This document shows positions 45,912 through 58,396 of a stretch of DNA of 64,000 bases, piece after piece; position 1 is the stretch's first letter, and each line of letters begins with the position of its first letter. The position numbers were made by a program, and so were the translations under genes. The stretch lies in contig CM035167.1 in assembly GCA_020205615.1 (NCBI GenBank), positions 133,854,095-133,918,094 on the forward strand, written 5' to 3'. The notes under the pieces were generated by a model, which was not told where the DNA came from, ran no database searches, and saw nothing but the letters and a program-made list of their open reading frames with translations. The DNA is from Panax quinquefolius (taxonomy: Eukaryota; Streptophyta; Magnoliopsida; Apiales; Araliaceae).

Positions 45912-47139
45912 AATTAATTGATACTTCCAAATGCAACTACAAAAAAAGAGTCATTCATCATTTGGTCAGTGTTGTTTGCATGAAGACCAAGAAAGAAAGT
46001 TTTCATATAATTTCCAGAAATGGAATCCTAATGAGTTGTTTCAACTTCCGAGTGCGGAAGGCATTTCCCAAAATTAAGGAGCAATGTTTACCACCCAAAT
46101 ACAGAATCCACAAACCACATGATGCCAGTCGCCACACCAATTGAAGATGTTTTGTAGTTCGTTTGCCTTCACATGTTGGCTGCATATAACCGTCTGGTTG
46201 TCCTCAATTTGCTGCCTAAAGCAAGAGAATATTCTGTACATAATAATAAACTACATAAGAACTAGCTTTCTTGGCATCTTATAGCTGATAGCAAGAAAAA
46301 CGTTCCGTCAAATAAACTAAAATTCTTTGGAATTTAAACATGTACTCAGTAAAGAGGATGCAATTACATCTCACTACACAATCTAAATGCTACAATAATT
46401 GAGAATTTTGTAGTCATTTTAGGCTAATTATACTTTCCAAACACAATTTTCAGAGGTTGTTTTAATAAATATTTCTACAAATAATCAAAACAAAATCTTC
46501 ACATCTTCAGGAAATGAAAACCAAATACAAATAGAAACATTAGGGGCCTTAAGGCAGATAAAATATAGGATGAAAATGTCCTTGAATCCCGAAATATTAC
46601 TATTACTATATAATCAAAAGTTCATCATGTGGACTCTACCAACAACTTGGCATTTAAGGCATTAAAGTAAGCAAATGTTATTCGAATATTGACGTAATTG
46701 CTTTTGCATAACCAATATATCACGCAGAACCTACTAATTTTCTTTTCCTTGTGATAGGGTGGCTACAAGTTTTCTAGTACATAAGAAATTGATCAATAAT
46801 TGTTCAGAGTCCAAAAACCCTATCCTGAATGAAAATAATAATTTGCTGCAACAAACTGCCTCAAATGCACGCTATATCCTTCAACTTCCATCCCATTTCC
46901 TCCTTCACATATCAATTCTCCCCCACAAAATTTTCAAACCACTTCCATTTAGATATTCAACTTAACAGTACAGAACTGGAACAGATCTGGAACTTGCGAC
47001 AAAGAAATGAGACATCAATGCAAAAGCAAACGTCCACCTGTGCTGTTTGCTTTCCTTAGTCATCTAATTTCAATAATGAAGTTATCAATAACAGAATGTA
47101 GTCTTCTTTCATCTGTATGCATTTTGTTTATTGAAAACC
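45912..47139. other. Unique intergenic sequence
   Basis: AT-rich sequence without a supported gene on either strand. Short ORFs (60-76 codons) have no recognisable family. Confidence 0.6.
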
Positions 47140-47573
47140 TATATCAAGTTCCATCAGTTCTTAAAAAAAAAACTCCTACAGCTTCACAATGGAGACCTGA
47201 CACTATTGCTATGACCTCCTAAAAAGCTTCACCTTGAACTTGATAAATTTTAAAGTTAACATCTTTCTCTACAACTTTGCTTGATCTGCTCTTAAATTAC
47301 TGATTAAATACAATACCTTCTTCAAATCCTTCATCATGTATAGAGGATATCCATACATACAGGTCACCTATACCATGTTCCACCAGTTCAAAAAAATCTT
47401 TCCGTAGCTTCACATTGAAGACCTGACTCTTGCTACCAGTAGGGTTTCTCACTATAGTTCAACATTTGCCTAAGCTGCCTCCAAAAAGGATTCAACTTAA
47501 ACTTCGTATGTTTTTCCTTCAGAGTTTCAAATTTTCCACTAGGACTTTTTTTCATCTTCTCTTAAATTACTAG
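47140..47573. repeat. Diverged tandem duplication, unit about 170-200 bp
   Basis: 47140-47303 and 47374-47573 share ordered matches: CAGTTC + A-rich tract, then TAGCTTCACAWTGRAGACCTGAC, then CTCCWAAAAG, then CTCTTAAATTACT. Divergence is high, so the duplication is old. Non-coding. Confidence 0.55.
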
Positions 47574-47920
47574 ATATTTCTACTGTTGGAATTTAAGAAC
47601 GAATAATAGCACTCGCACAAAAATTATATGAAAAATAGAAAAATAAGAACACATGATATACCCATGTTCACCAATTAAGCTAATCCTACTTGTCTGAAGT
47701 ATTCATAAGCTGTCTCACACGCTCTACAATGATCCACAGACTAAACAATGTTTTATAGTAACTACAAAACCCAAAACCAAACTACTAATAAATCCCAGGC
47801 CTAATTGTACCAAGCTATTAATAAATGAACCGAGTCGAGTATTGAGTTGCTCAGATTTGGTTCATAAAATTTATCGAGTATAAAATAATGTTTGATTGAG
47901 GCTCGTTTAACTACCTCATC

Positions 47921-47997
47921 GAGCCCGATCTCGAATCGAGTTCGATCTCGAATCGAGCCCGATCTCGAATCGAGTTCGATCTCGAATCGAGCCCGAG
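47921..47997. repeat. Tandem repeat of CTCGAATCGAG
   Basis: Four 17-bp units ATCTCGAATCGAG + TTCG or CCCG alternate to give a 34-bp higher-order period. CTCGAATCGAG is almost its own reverse complement. Related TCGAG motifs spread over 47830-48125, possibly remnants of a larger foldback element. Confidence 0.85.
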
Positions 47998-48420
47998 TAG
48001 TTTGAACTTTTTAAAAAAATATGATCCGAGTATCAATAGAAAATTATAATTTGAGGAGGTTCGAAGTAGTTTATCGAACTTTAAAATTTACTCATATTTG
48101 AATTATTTATATTTCGAGTCGAGCTCGAATAGAACTTTTGGTCGTAGTAGTGGTCATTAGTCGGATCCGCAAAAGTATGAGTCAATCCCAACATATACCA
48201 ACATATACATACAACAGATCAATCAAATTTCATATTCAATAAAGCAGTTATAGAAGTCCTCTAGCATCACTCCACCCAAGTTCCTCACCTTTATAGCAAA
48301 ATGGTTCTCTGATTGAAATTTAGACAAACAAGATAATGAAGAAATAAATCAACTGATGACCACAAACTTTTTATAGGTAGATAACACAATCACAAAACAC
48401 TAATATTAACTGAAGCTTGA

Positions 48421-48540
48421 TGAGTTCTCTTCATACAAAAACCGAATATTATCAAGTTCTCTTCATACAAAGACCGAATATTAACGAGTTCTCTTTATAA
48501 AAAAACTGAATATTTACGAGTTATCTTCATACAAAAACTG
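48421..48540. repeat. 32-bp minisatellite, four copies
   Basis: Units begin GAGTTCTCTTCATACAAA and end CCGAATATTA, with phases at 48424, 48456, 48488 and 48520. Non-coding. Confidence 0.85.
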
Positions 48541-49286
48541 GCATACCCGAACAAGGAAATAAGTAATATATTCATCTATTGATTCAGAATCAGAAGAGTA
48601 ATTAGAAGGAAACAAGTAATCCAGTTGCATACAATACATGTTTCTTACATATATATCCCAAGTAGAAGTACACCAAAACCACCTCACATGTTTCTTTGGG
48701 GTGACAAAATAGAGAAGATTAAATTATTACATAATCCAAAAGCAATTCCCATGTCAACAATTATTTCCTTAAAACAACAAATCACATATTCAAAAGCATA
48801 TTCTCCAAAGCTTTAAATATTTTTCTTTCCTGATTGCTTAGATAAACAAGCAATAACATAGAACCACAGAGCATATGCAACGAACTTTCCAAATAAATAA
48901 ATCTTATAAATTTCTGAGAAAAAAGGACTGGATACAAGCTAACTACATATTGAGAAACAAGTGACAAAAATAGAAGAGAAAACTGCAGAAAAATTTCATA
49001 GGCATTCACAGTGTATATGAGGCTCTGTACCTTCTAACTTCCCAGAAGCCAACTTTAACAGGTAAAAAAATTGAGCTTTTAATTTTCAGCTCCTCTGCTT
49101 CATCTTCCCCTTTACAAAACCTCAGTTATTAACGAAATCCAACTACCCATTCTGGCTGACATAATGTAAAATGAGACCCAAGTCTTTCTCATTCCATTTC
49201 TTCATAATCTTATCTATTTACAATGACTGATAACCATGTATGTTTTCCAAAAACCCGGAATGTCTGTCTTTTCATGATTACAACCG
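48541..49286 (-). other. Region downstream of the RING gene, including its probable 3' UTR
   Basis: No supported coding. The part nearest the stop codon (about 49050-49286) would be the 3' UTR of the minus-strand gene; I see no decisive polyadenylation signal to set its end. Confidence 0.45.
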
Positions 49287-50444
49287 TCAAAATCTCCGAG
49301 TTCTGTTATTAACTGTGAAACCCCAAGCCCTCTGCCTACGAGAGGAGTTGCTAAATACTGACGTCAAAGAATTATTTCTTCCATTCACCCTAGAATCAGA
49401 ATTAGAACTAGAAGCCCAAGGTCTTGAACCACCAAAACAACCAAATAAATTTCGTAAGACCCTCCTATATCCACCACTTTCTCTAGCAACACTCCCTCTC
49501 GAAGCCCAAGAAATCCTCCTTGGAACCCCATTATTATTGAACCCACCATCCATCTCTGTATAAACAACAGGAAGCTCTCTCTCTCCTCCTCTCCTGCCAC
49601 CAGAAAACCTCCCCACAGCAAACCCGCCTCCGGGCAGCCTCCATATCGTCAACCCAGCAGTTTCCTCTTCATTATTTGGAGTTAATGTTTGCTCATTTTG
49701 AATTCTATTCGAGTCATTTGGGTCTTGATTAGTGTCTGTTGGTAGTTCATGGCGGCAGACTGGGCAAGAATTACGAAGTGAAAGCCAAGGAAGAATACAA
49801 TCCGAATGATATATATGCGTACAAGGCATTTCGCGAGCTTCCGTCCCGAATTCAAAAGGTTCTTTGCAAACAGCACAGTGTGATTCAGTAGCAACATGCT
49901 CCTCGGCAATCTTAACAGTTGGCATTGACTCAATTGCAGCTTTTGATGCCGGTGGATGATCCATTCGCCCCAATCCGTTCGCTTCAATTTGAGACAATTG
50001 ATCTAAAACCCGATCAAAACCTGAACCCAACAAAAACTCCGACATACTTGCAGGTAACGGTCTCAACCCCGACCCAGCTCCATCATCATAATACAACTCG
50101 AACTCCCCTCCGTCCTCGCCGGCGGCAGCAGCTGGTTCGGAAGCCCCGTAATCGGCAGTTCCACGGAGAACTATGACAGGATTGAAAGGAGACCGATCCC
50201 CACCATTCCTACGGCTCCGGCGGAGCGCCGGACTAGAGCCCCGATCCGAATTACTCCCATTTCCGACCATGTACATCGCCGCAGCTGGGAAACGCCTGCG
50301 CCGGGAGTCCGAAAGGGCGGATCGGGTCGGAGTTTCGATCTCCTCCACGAATCCTCCGTTGCAATCGGGACAAGAGAAAGAGTCTTCTTGGCTCCAAACC
50401 CTAACGAATCGGCTGCATCTGTAGCACCAATACGATGAAGACAT
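49287..50444 (-). CDS. RING-H2 E3 ubiquitin-protein ligase with DUF1117, RDUF1/RDUF2-like
   Basis: Intact single-exon gene of 385 codons. The N-terminal zinc ribbon (C7, C10, C25, C28; SYWCYRCSRFVRVW) is typical of the RDUF/BCA2-type plant family. A low-complexity Ser/Arg/Gly region follows. The RING-H2 finger spans C190-C230 with spacing C-x2-C-x14-C-x-H-x2-H-x2-C-x10-C-x2-C (CAVC...CTHIYH...CPVC). The C-terminal DUF1117 follows from about 265 (LTIWRLPGGGFAVGRF, then PVVYTEMDGGFN). The RING recruits an E2 to ubiquitinate substrates. Arabidopsis RDUF1 and RDUF2, of similar length, act in ABA-dependent drought responses (established for those proteins, inferred here). The Met at 50444 is the first of the frame and directly precedes the family N-terminus. 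It is the only intact host gene in the window and sits in a 7-kb island between retrotransposon blocks. Confidence 0.95.
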   Translation of the reverse strand: MSSSYWCYRCSRFVRVWSQEDSFSCPDCNGGFVEEIETPTRSALSDSRRRRFPAAAMYMVGNGSNSDRGSSPALRRSRRNGGDRSPFNPVIVLRGTADYGASEPAAAAGEDGGEFELYYDDGAGSGLRPLPASMSEFLLGSGFDRVLDQLSQIEANGLGRMDHPPASKAAIESMPTVKIAEEHVATESHCAVCKEPFEFGTEAREMPCTHIYHSDCILPWLSLRNSCPVCRHELPTDTNQDPNDSNRIQNEQTLTPNNEEETAGLTIWRLPGGGFAVGRFSGGRRGGERELPVVYTEMDGGFNNNGVPRRISWASRGSVARESGGYRRVLRNLFGCFGGSRPWASSSNSDSRVNGRNNSLTSVFSNSSRRQRAWGFTVNNRTRRF

Positions 50445-51001
50445 CTATGTATATAAATATATCTGTGAAATACAAACCCTAGAACTTTCTTTCGCTTGCC
50501 GATCTATAAAAAAAATCCAATCAAATCCAACTAAAAAATTTGTGTTTTTCTTAAAGTCGAGTCGCCGTGAAAAAAATTCCGGCGGATTGAGGAGAGAGAG
50601 AAAAGGAAAGACAAGAACTGTTTGGGAGGAAAATAAGGAATGGCAGAATAAAAAGATAGTAGGATTTTAAAAAGATGAGGGGTAAAATAGGAAAGTCGCG
50701 TGAGAGTTGATACTAGTAAAGTTTGATTATTCCAGGACACGTGTTGTGATTTTAGTGGGAGTATGGACCGAGTTAAAACGGCAGCCAATCAAGCGTTGCT
50801 GTCGCCGGGTTGTAAATTGTGAGGGTGAAAGTGTTTACTGCGGGGACGGAGGTGGCCCGGCAGGAGCCTTTTTAACGCTTGAGGCGTGATGTCGGTTTCT
50901 GATTTTGTATTTCATTTAAATTTATGCTGCGCTCTCGAATTGAAGAAATGAAATAACAACACTAAATTCAAGAATGTGATTAAGAAACTAAAAATATTAA
51001 A
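50445..51001 (-). promoter_or_regulatory. Upstream region of the RING gene
   Basis: On the minus strand, before the ATG, there is an AT-rich stretch with TATATTTATATACA only about 10-25 bp from the ATG (too close to be the core promoter). Farther up is a CT-rich leader (CTCTCTCTCC near 50597) of the kind found in plant 5' UTRs. The transcription start cannot be fixed. Confidence 0.4.
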
Positions 51002-51565
51002 TAATCTCTCTGTTCTTAAAAATTTTCGTTTAAAGTTTTGACACATGGATTAAGAAAATATCATTTACCAAGTAAAATTTATTTGAAATTACATCACTAC
51101 CGTTTTATGGGAAGTTGAAAACTATTAATACTCCCTCCATCCCTAAATAACTGACGTTTTGAAGATTTTCACACTTATTAAGGAAATCATTTATTACTCC
51201 AATTTTGTCATTAAGATTGATATGTATTACCACAATTACCCTTACATTAATTAAGAAAAGATGTACTCCATATAGTTGTCTTGATAAATGAAATACTCCA
51301 TACAGGTTGAGAAGCGATAGAAAAAATTATAATTAATGCTTCCTAAAAACTTGGTAACGTCAAATATATTGGAAAATTTTGAACTCCCTGTCAATTATTT
51401 AGGAATGGAGGGAGTACAAGAGATAGAATTTCTTGGGACAATGAGAGAAGATATGGGTAATATAGGAAAATAAATAATTTATTCTCCTTGAAAGTTGTGA
51501 ACGACAAACTTTTTAAAATAAATTTTTTCTTTTAAAATCACAATCTTTTAAGAAAGGAGGGAGTA
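51002..51565. mobile_element. Stowaway-like MITE (outer), interrupted by a second MITE
   Basis: Terminal inverted repeats: TAATCTCTCTGTTCTTAAAA at the left and, read from the right end, TACTCCCTCCTTTCTTAAAA, with TA target duplications. Subtracting the inner element leaves about 275 bp, AT-rich and non-coding, a typical Stowaway size. Confidence 0.65.
51129..51416. mobile_element. Stowaway MITE (inner)
   Basis: About 288 bp bounded by TA. The left end CTCCCTCCATCCCTAAATAA matches the right end GGAATGGAGGGAG in inverse orientation (TTATTTAGGAATGGAGGGAG). CTCCCTCC is the Stowaway/Tc1-mariner MITE signature. It is nested inside the outer MITE. Confidence 0.85.
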
Positions 51566-52656
51566 ACACAAATACTCATCATTAGAAAAATACTCAAATA
51601 ATCCTAACCAAACATGTATCGGTGGTGATGGTCGTAAATAATGGTGGGTGTCATTAGATGGTGATGGTGGGTGTGCGGTGGTGATGGTGGTTTTGATAGT
51701 GAACGTAGGGGTGCTAAAGTGAAAAAAAATTCGGCTCAATAAAAGAACTTTATTCAAATTAAGTTCAAATTAAATTTTCTTGTATGTATCTAAATTATAT
51801 CTAAAAAATTATTTTTTATAAAAAAAATCAGTTAAAATAAATATTATATATTTTTTTTAAAATTATAAAAAAATCGCTAGAATGTCGCTACAACCACGTG
51901 GACGGTCAAAAATAACTCTAGTACGAGAATCAGTATAAGCAAAAAACGTCAACAACCAAAATATAAAATTACTTTAATGTATGAGAATAATAAATGTGTA
52001 TTAATGTGTACCTTAATATAGTACGTGGTTGTTTAATTTTAATCTCTCACGCCGCTTGTCCGAGACCAATTAAGAATATGACTCATGTTTCCATATGAAC
52101 TAAATCATCATGGTCAATTAGAATCCTCCTTTTTTTAAAAATAGGTCAAGGAATCATATGTTAATTAAGATTTTGACCTTTTTAGAACACCAAATTATCA
52201 AATCTATATAACAAAATACAAATAATTTTGAATTTTTCGTTTATCTTAATAAATTATCTGGACCGTTCAAAATTTAAAATAAATTCCACCGTTCATAGTC
52301 ATAGTGGTGGAGGCACGGGACTGTTGCTCGTAATTAATATAACAAATGACATAGGCCCAAATTTGATTATGGACCGAAAAATCTCATCCGAACGTGAATC
52401 TTCCTCATTATTTATAGACCTACTGTGTAGACATGAGTGCAGTGGGTGGTAATCTAAAATACAAATTATTTTAAATATTTATTTTGGCTTATAAAAAAAA
52501 ATTCCTTTCTAAAATAAATTTCTTTCATAATTTTGTTGATAATAATATAAAATAATAATTTATTTTTAAATAGCAACATATTCTATTACTCTGTACTCGA
52601 TTACTATGAAATTAACTTCATGATAAGTTAGTCAATTGACCAATATAATGTTGGCA
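51566..52656. other. AT-rich intergenic sequence with a GGTGATGG-rich patch
   Basis: A G-rich degenerate repeat of GGTGATGGTGG type lies at about 51618-51700. The rest is AT-rich without supported coding. Confidence 0.6.
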
Positions 52657-53143
52657 TGTAAGACCCCAACTTTTTATAAATAAAAATTTAATTTTCTCTA
52701 ATTATTATTTTGAATAATAAGGTGTTGATTTGATATAATGTTATAGTTATGGATAATATGTGCAAATTTTGTAAAGTAAACAAGTTGTCATAAAATATTA
52801 GTTTGGTCGGAGAATATTCTTTTTATTGGAGAATATTCGTACGACGACGCAATCATTGGTTGACCACATAACGGAATAACTGTTGGATTTAGAAAGTGAC
52901 AGAAATAACATTTTTATAAAAATAACGACAAAATTTTTACCGTTAACTGTTGAAATATCCGGTGATAAAAGTACAGTAATATGCGTGTGGTTGACCTTTG
53001 TAGCACACTACAGATTATTGCAATATCTCCGATTATTGATTCTTACGTAAGAAGTCACTCGATTAAATAATTGTCACGATGGTTCTTTCATAAGTATCTC
53101 ATGTATCATTGATTCAATAATTATTACGATGACATTTGTGTAA
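52657..53143 (+). repeat. Tekay LTR fragment (subfamily B, U3 start), plus strand
   Basis: Begins TGTAAGACCCCAACTTTTT and follows the start of the subfamily B LTR (33262 onward) for about 490 bp. It is cut by the minus-strand LTR of element 3 at 53144. The two LTRs lie head to head. Confidence 0.75.
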
Positions 53144-54409
53144 TGTAAGACGCCCCCAAAATAGGTATCTGACACCCATTCCGAGTCAATCAAATACATG
53201 ATCTGTAAACAACTACAACTTTATTAATACAACATAAAAAGCGTGAGTTTAAATACAAATATTGCCATCTGAACATAATATTCATACCCAAATAAGTTCT
53301 CATTACAATTATTGATACATTATTTTATAAAAATGGTGAGGACTATTAAAACGACTTTCTAGAACCTTCATTCCATACCATTACTAAGATTTCGCTACAC
53401 ATTCTCGCCTCTTGAGAAGAAAAATGGAACAATAAGGAAAAGGTGTGAATTCAACTAGCCCAAAGAAAAGAATATTATGACTAAGATAACATAGAACAAA
53501 TTATCGTTAGTCCTCAACAGGGAAAAATCTAATAGAATACAATAGACAACCAGTTTTAAATCAATATTCGCAGCGGAAATAATAATTCATTAGAAGAGTT
53601 AAGTAGAAAATGAAATCTACTATCTTCTATATATGAATTTAAAAGTTCATCGTCAATATTTTATCCCTGTAATATCAATCAACATATATCTGGAATCAAA
53701 TATTCATCTTTGCACTACAGGCCAAAGATATTCATTAGTTGGTCATGTTTATCTAAACACATGTTCATCTTTGCACTACGGGCCAAAGATATTCATCAGA
53801 AATCATTCATATTTGCACTAAAGGCCAAAGATATTCAGTAATATCATCTTTTAGGACTGAAGATGATGAAAAATATTTTAAAGAAAACGAATCCAGTGAA
53901 ATAAAAGAACAAATATTAAGGATTCGTACTTTAAATAATCCAAGTTCAAAAATACTTCATAAATAATCATAGTGGAGTAAAATTCAAGAATGAAGACCAA
54001 AACATAGATCCAATCAAAGATAGGAACCATAATAGACAATCTTGGACACATAAAAGAAAATTTAATTTTTTACGTGAATAATGTCAAATGATTCGTGAAT
54101 AATTAATAATTAATACGTGAATAATGCCGTATACGTGAATAGTAACTCCGACACTAAAAGATAGAAATTCCACAAGAAAAATCATCATTTTTCGTGAATA
54201 GTACTCGTGAATAGTAACTTATGAATAGTAACTCGTGAATAGTAACTCATAAATAGTAACTCATGAATAGTAACTCATAAATAGTAACCCCAACATGAAA
54301 AGATAAGAATTTCACAAGAAAAATCTTACCAATATTTCGGTATAATGATATTGAAAGAAATAATATCATTTATAAAAAAAATAACATCACTTACCTCAAA
54401 AAGACAGTA

Positions 54410-56900
54410 TGTGACACCCCCAAAATTAGGTATACATCACCTATCTTGGGTCGTCAGATACATGGTACAAAATTCAAATAGAACTGTCGTGTACAATACG
54501 ACAAAATATAACAGTGAGTTTGAATACAATTATTGTCTACTAGAGATTATACAAACTCAAAAAGAGTCCTCATTACAATTATTAACACACTATTTCACAG
54601 AATAGTGAGAACTACTAATACTATCCTCTGGACCGTCACTCCTTTCCCCGACTAGTCCCTGCTATATTCTCATTTCCTGAAGTGAACAGTGAAAGAAAGG
54701 GTGAGCTCAACTAGCCCAAAGAAGAAATATTATGACTAAGATAATACTGAGAATAAATTATCGTTAGCCTTTTCAATGATGTTAAACCGATAAAATATAA
54801 CAACATCAAGTTTAATCAGGCGGAACAAGCAATCCATTAAAAGAGTCAAGTAGAGAATAAAATCTACTATCTTTTATGATTTAAAAGGTTTTTCATGACT
54901 TTTATCATTGGGACTCAAACAATTAATAATCCACATCATCGAATCACCCCTCGCACTACTGACCAAGGATATTCTTTAGTATCACGACCACAAATTATCC
55001 ATGCACTATAGCCAAGGACATTCGTGTATTCATTAATGGTCATGATCATGCCAACAACTGTCCATCAATGCATTATGGGCCAATGATAACTTTTACCACA
55101 TCATTTATAACATTACGGTCATGATTACACCGAATAATCCATGGTCATAATCATACCAAGTTCATCTATGCACTATAGGCCACAGATGACTTTCAACATA
55201 ATATAAACATGAGGATGATGACAATGATATAAGAATTCAATAAAACAAGTTCAAGAATTAATTTATCCAGAAACTTATAATGTCCAAATTGTCAACATGA
55301 TCTTCGCTTTGTAGAGAGTAAAATCAAGAATGATCGGAAGAATATTTCCATGAAAAGATCTTTGGATGAAGCACAAATATCAAGGATATTCTACTAATTT
55401 CATAGAGTATAGAAGTCAAAACTTTAACCAACCGAGTATAATAAAGAATGGAATAACAAAAGAAATCACCATGCATCCCAGTGCTTGTGATGATGTGTTA
55501 TTCCAATGAGAATAATAATAACGGAACAAGGTCGGGCAAAATTTGCAACGGCGGGATGTTCCAACAGAATAATAAAGACGGAACCGAGTCCGTAAAACAC
55601 ACGATGTGGATGTTCCAGCGAGAATAATAATAATAAAGATTTTAACCAGTCCGGTGTAAAACACGTATGCATGTGATGTTCCAACGAATAATAATAAAAA
55701 GATGAAACCGAGTCCCATGTAAAACACGCATGTGATGTTCCAACAGTAATAATAGAAGAATGTCACCAAGTATAGGTAAATCACATATACAGTTATTCCA
55801 ATGTAATAATAAGCGATGGAATAACAATAGTTCTCTTCATGAATAAGAAAGAATAACACCCCTTACATTAGTAGTAGATTGAATCTCGCAAATAGTGTAG
55901 TAATGTAATACTCTTCTTCTTTCTCTCTTATTCTCTCTCTCTACTTTCTCTCTATAGCTTGAATGAATTAAGTGAAAATAATGAAGCACTAGGCCTCTAT
56001 TTATAGAAGATTTCTAGTTTAGCACTTGAAATGTGAAAAGACAAGTGGCTTGACGACTGGTGATGTGAAAAGAAAATTGGTTTGATGCCTGTAATGTGAA
56101 ACGACAATTGGTTCGACGCTTTAATATATAAAGCGGCAAGTGGTTTGACGTCTGGTAAAGGTAGTTACTATTGACGAAGGTAATTACTATTGACGAAGGT
56201 AATTACTATTGACGAAGAGACTCTTAGATGATGACATATGGGCCCCCATAAAATAACCAAACTTACCACAAACGTCTCATAATAGACTCTTTATATACAT
56301 CAAAGATTGAATAAATATTACCACAAATTATTTTATTTTTAATCAACACATATTTAATCTTTCAACAATTATTAATCATTTATAACTTGTCGTCTCAATT
56401 ATTGATTTAATAATATAACATATTATCTGATGATAATCTTGTGACAATAATTGAATCAATATTATAAGAGATATGATCGCAGCAATTATCGTAGTAATAA
56501 TTGAGTATAGGTGAGTGACTTCTCACGTAAGCATCGATAATCAATACTGTGTGTCTTCTTATCGCAACCACGCCAGTATTAGTGTACTTTTACTACCGGG
56601 GGTAGTTCAACGGTTTTAACGGTAACACCTCCTAGTTATTTTCATAAAGTATTTTTTGTCGTTTTCTCAATTCGATGAATAATTTCGTTAGGAGTCCACT
56701 GATGATTGTCTTGAGTCATTTAATATTCCCAAACAAAATGAATATTTTTCACCAAACGAATATTTTATAACAACTTGCTTACTTTGCAAAATTTATAAAT
56801 ATTACCCACAACTATAACATTATATCAGATTTACTCCATAATATTCAAAAATAATATTTATAGAAAATTCATCTTTATTTATAAAAGTTTGGGTCTTACA
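54410..56900 (-). mobile_element. Solo Tekay LTR (subfamily B) nested in the element 3 LTR
   Basis: On the plus strand it runs from TGTGACACCCCC to GGGTCTTACA, 2491 bp, without interior. The flanks are CAGTA and CAAGA, a poor duplication, perhaps eroded. It carries the diverged hairpin array (about 54950-55200) and the TTATTCCA/TGGAATAA repeats (55440-55850), which create spurious ORFs. Confidence 0.8.
56160..56217. repeat. 19-bp tandem repeat, three copies
   Basis: Units GGTAATTACTATTGACGAA repeat directly in the U3 part of the nested LTR, about 160 bp upstream of its TATA box (minus strand). The unit includes TGACG, the core of TGA/bZIP sites. The repeat is absent from the solo LTR at 33262-35978. 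Confidence 0.85.
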
Positions 56901-58396
56901 CAAGATTTCTTGATCCGAATCTTTGGATATAGTCTTTGAAAGAACTTGCAAGTATATCAACACTCAAAGTATCAAAATACTCACAAGAATACGCTCGATA
57001 ATATAGAGAGAGAAAACTTTAGTTTCTTATGTAATTTTCAATTCTAACCTAAGCACCTTATTTATAGAAAAATGCTTAGAATACCAAAGCAGAAAATTTA
57101 ATAAAATATTATTATATTTACAAAATTTTCACGCCCATCTATGAAATCTGATTTCAGCCCATTTGTAAAACATGTGAGACCCACTTAAATTGTAAAAAAC
57201 GTTTTTCTTTTAAAAATTATTTAAAAATTTTAAAAAATAATTATTTCAGAACTTCAATAATTCATAATAAATAGCCCTTTTATCAGAAAAATTCGAACTT
57301 CATGTCCTTTTTAGAGGAAATTTCATTATCTACAACTTTGCAGAAGAAAGTTTTTCCAAATTCCAAACAGAATTGACCAAAATCCACAAACAGACGATTT
57401 TACAAAGTATAATCAAATTTCGATCGAGAAATGGGGTCCACAAACACACAAAAACATGTTTTAATCATTTAATAAAAAAATACTCTTTCTCCTCATAGAC
57501 TCATATATCCCACATTTATTGTAAAAATATCATCATTATTATATTATTAAAATATAATAATATATTTAAATGAATTATTTTATCGAGATAAAGATAAAAT
57601 ATTAATTTTCAACAATTGTCAAATTAAAAATTTTCTCCATCTATATCCACATAAAATTAATATTTTCTCATCATATAAATCAATAATTAATTATTCACAA
57701 ATAATATTACGAATAACAATCTTCGACAATCGGTAGTTCCCGAGGAAGAGAGGGGCTTTCCAATAAGGATTTCTCCTTCTTGGGCGCCTTGATTAGGTGA
57801 CCAAACCTCTCCTTGATGTAACTTTCTAGACATTGCCAATAATGTTATCTAATAATATTATTCAGATAATATGAATTATTTCTTCGATAATGGAAAATCT
57901 TGTGTAGTGACAATTATTGAAACAACAAGAATATAAAATATCAACGTAGCAATTATTGAATCAATAAAATAAAATATTGAATAGATAATTACTTTGTAAC
58001 AATTATTGAGTAGTGCCTTCTTACGTAAGAATCAATATTTGAGTGCAATACCGTAGACATCGCGTGTTTTACCACCGAGTATTTCAACAAGATTAATCTG
58101 TAATAACAACATAGTTATTTATAAATAACTTATTTTTATCGTTTTTTTCATCTAATCGCTTTTCACATGGGCCCATATAAAAAATCGCTACCATCGTCGT
58201 TAATATTCCCACGCGGTAATAATATTCCACGACCAAACGAATATTCTCCGATAAAAATGAATATTTTATAACCATTTGCTTAAAATATTTACGCATTTTA
58301 CCCATAACTAACCACATTAATCAAATCAACCCTTACTATTTCAAAATAATAAATAGAGGAATTAAATTTCATTTATTAATAATTTGGGGTCTTACA

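Larger units (their letters stand above)
53144..58396 (-). repeat. 3' LTR of element 3 (subfamily A), split by a subfamily B LTR
   Basis: 53144-54409 plus 56901-58396 make about 2760 bp. It ends GGGGTCTTACA after the purine tract AGGGGAGGT (minus strand). Hairpin array at 53700-53840, TTACTATTCA array at 54090-54300, minus-strand TATA-like box near 57058-57066. Confidence 0.85.

Noticed and set aside
46003..46185. Possible continuation of the FAR1 pseudogene or a short minus-strand gene
   Set aside because: No recognisable domain on either strand, and frames are short.
49919..50424. Plus-strand ORFs of 83-85 codons opposite the RING gene
   Set aside because: Shadows of the GC-rich coding strand of the RING gene.
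54405..54409. Target-site duplication for the nested LTR at 54410-56900
   Set aside because: The flanks CAGTA and CAAGA differ at two of five bases, so I do not claim a TSD.
55416..55859. 147-codon hydrophobic ORF on the minus strand
   Set aside because: It is produced by the TTATTCCA/TGGAATAA repeats of a Tekay LTR; no homologue is expected.
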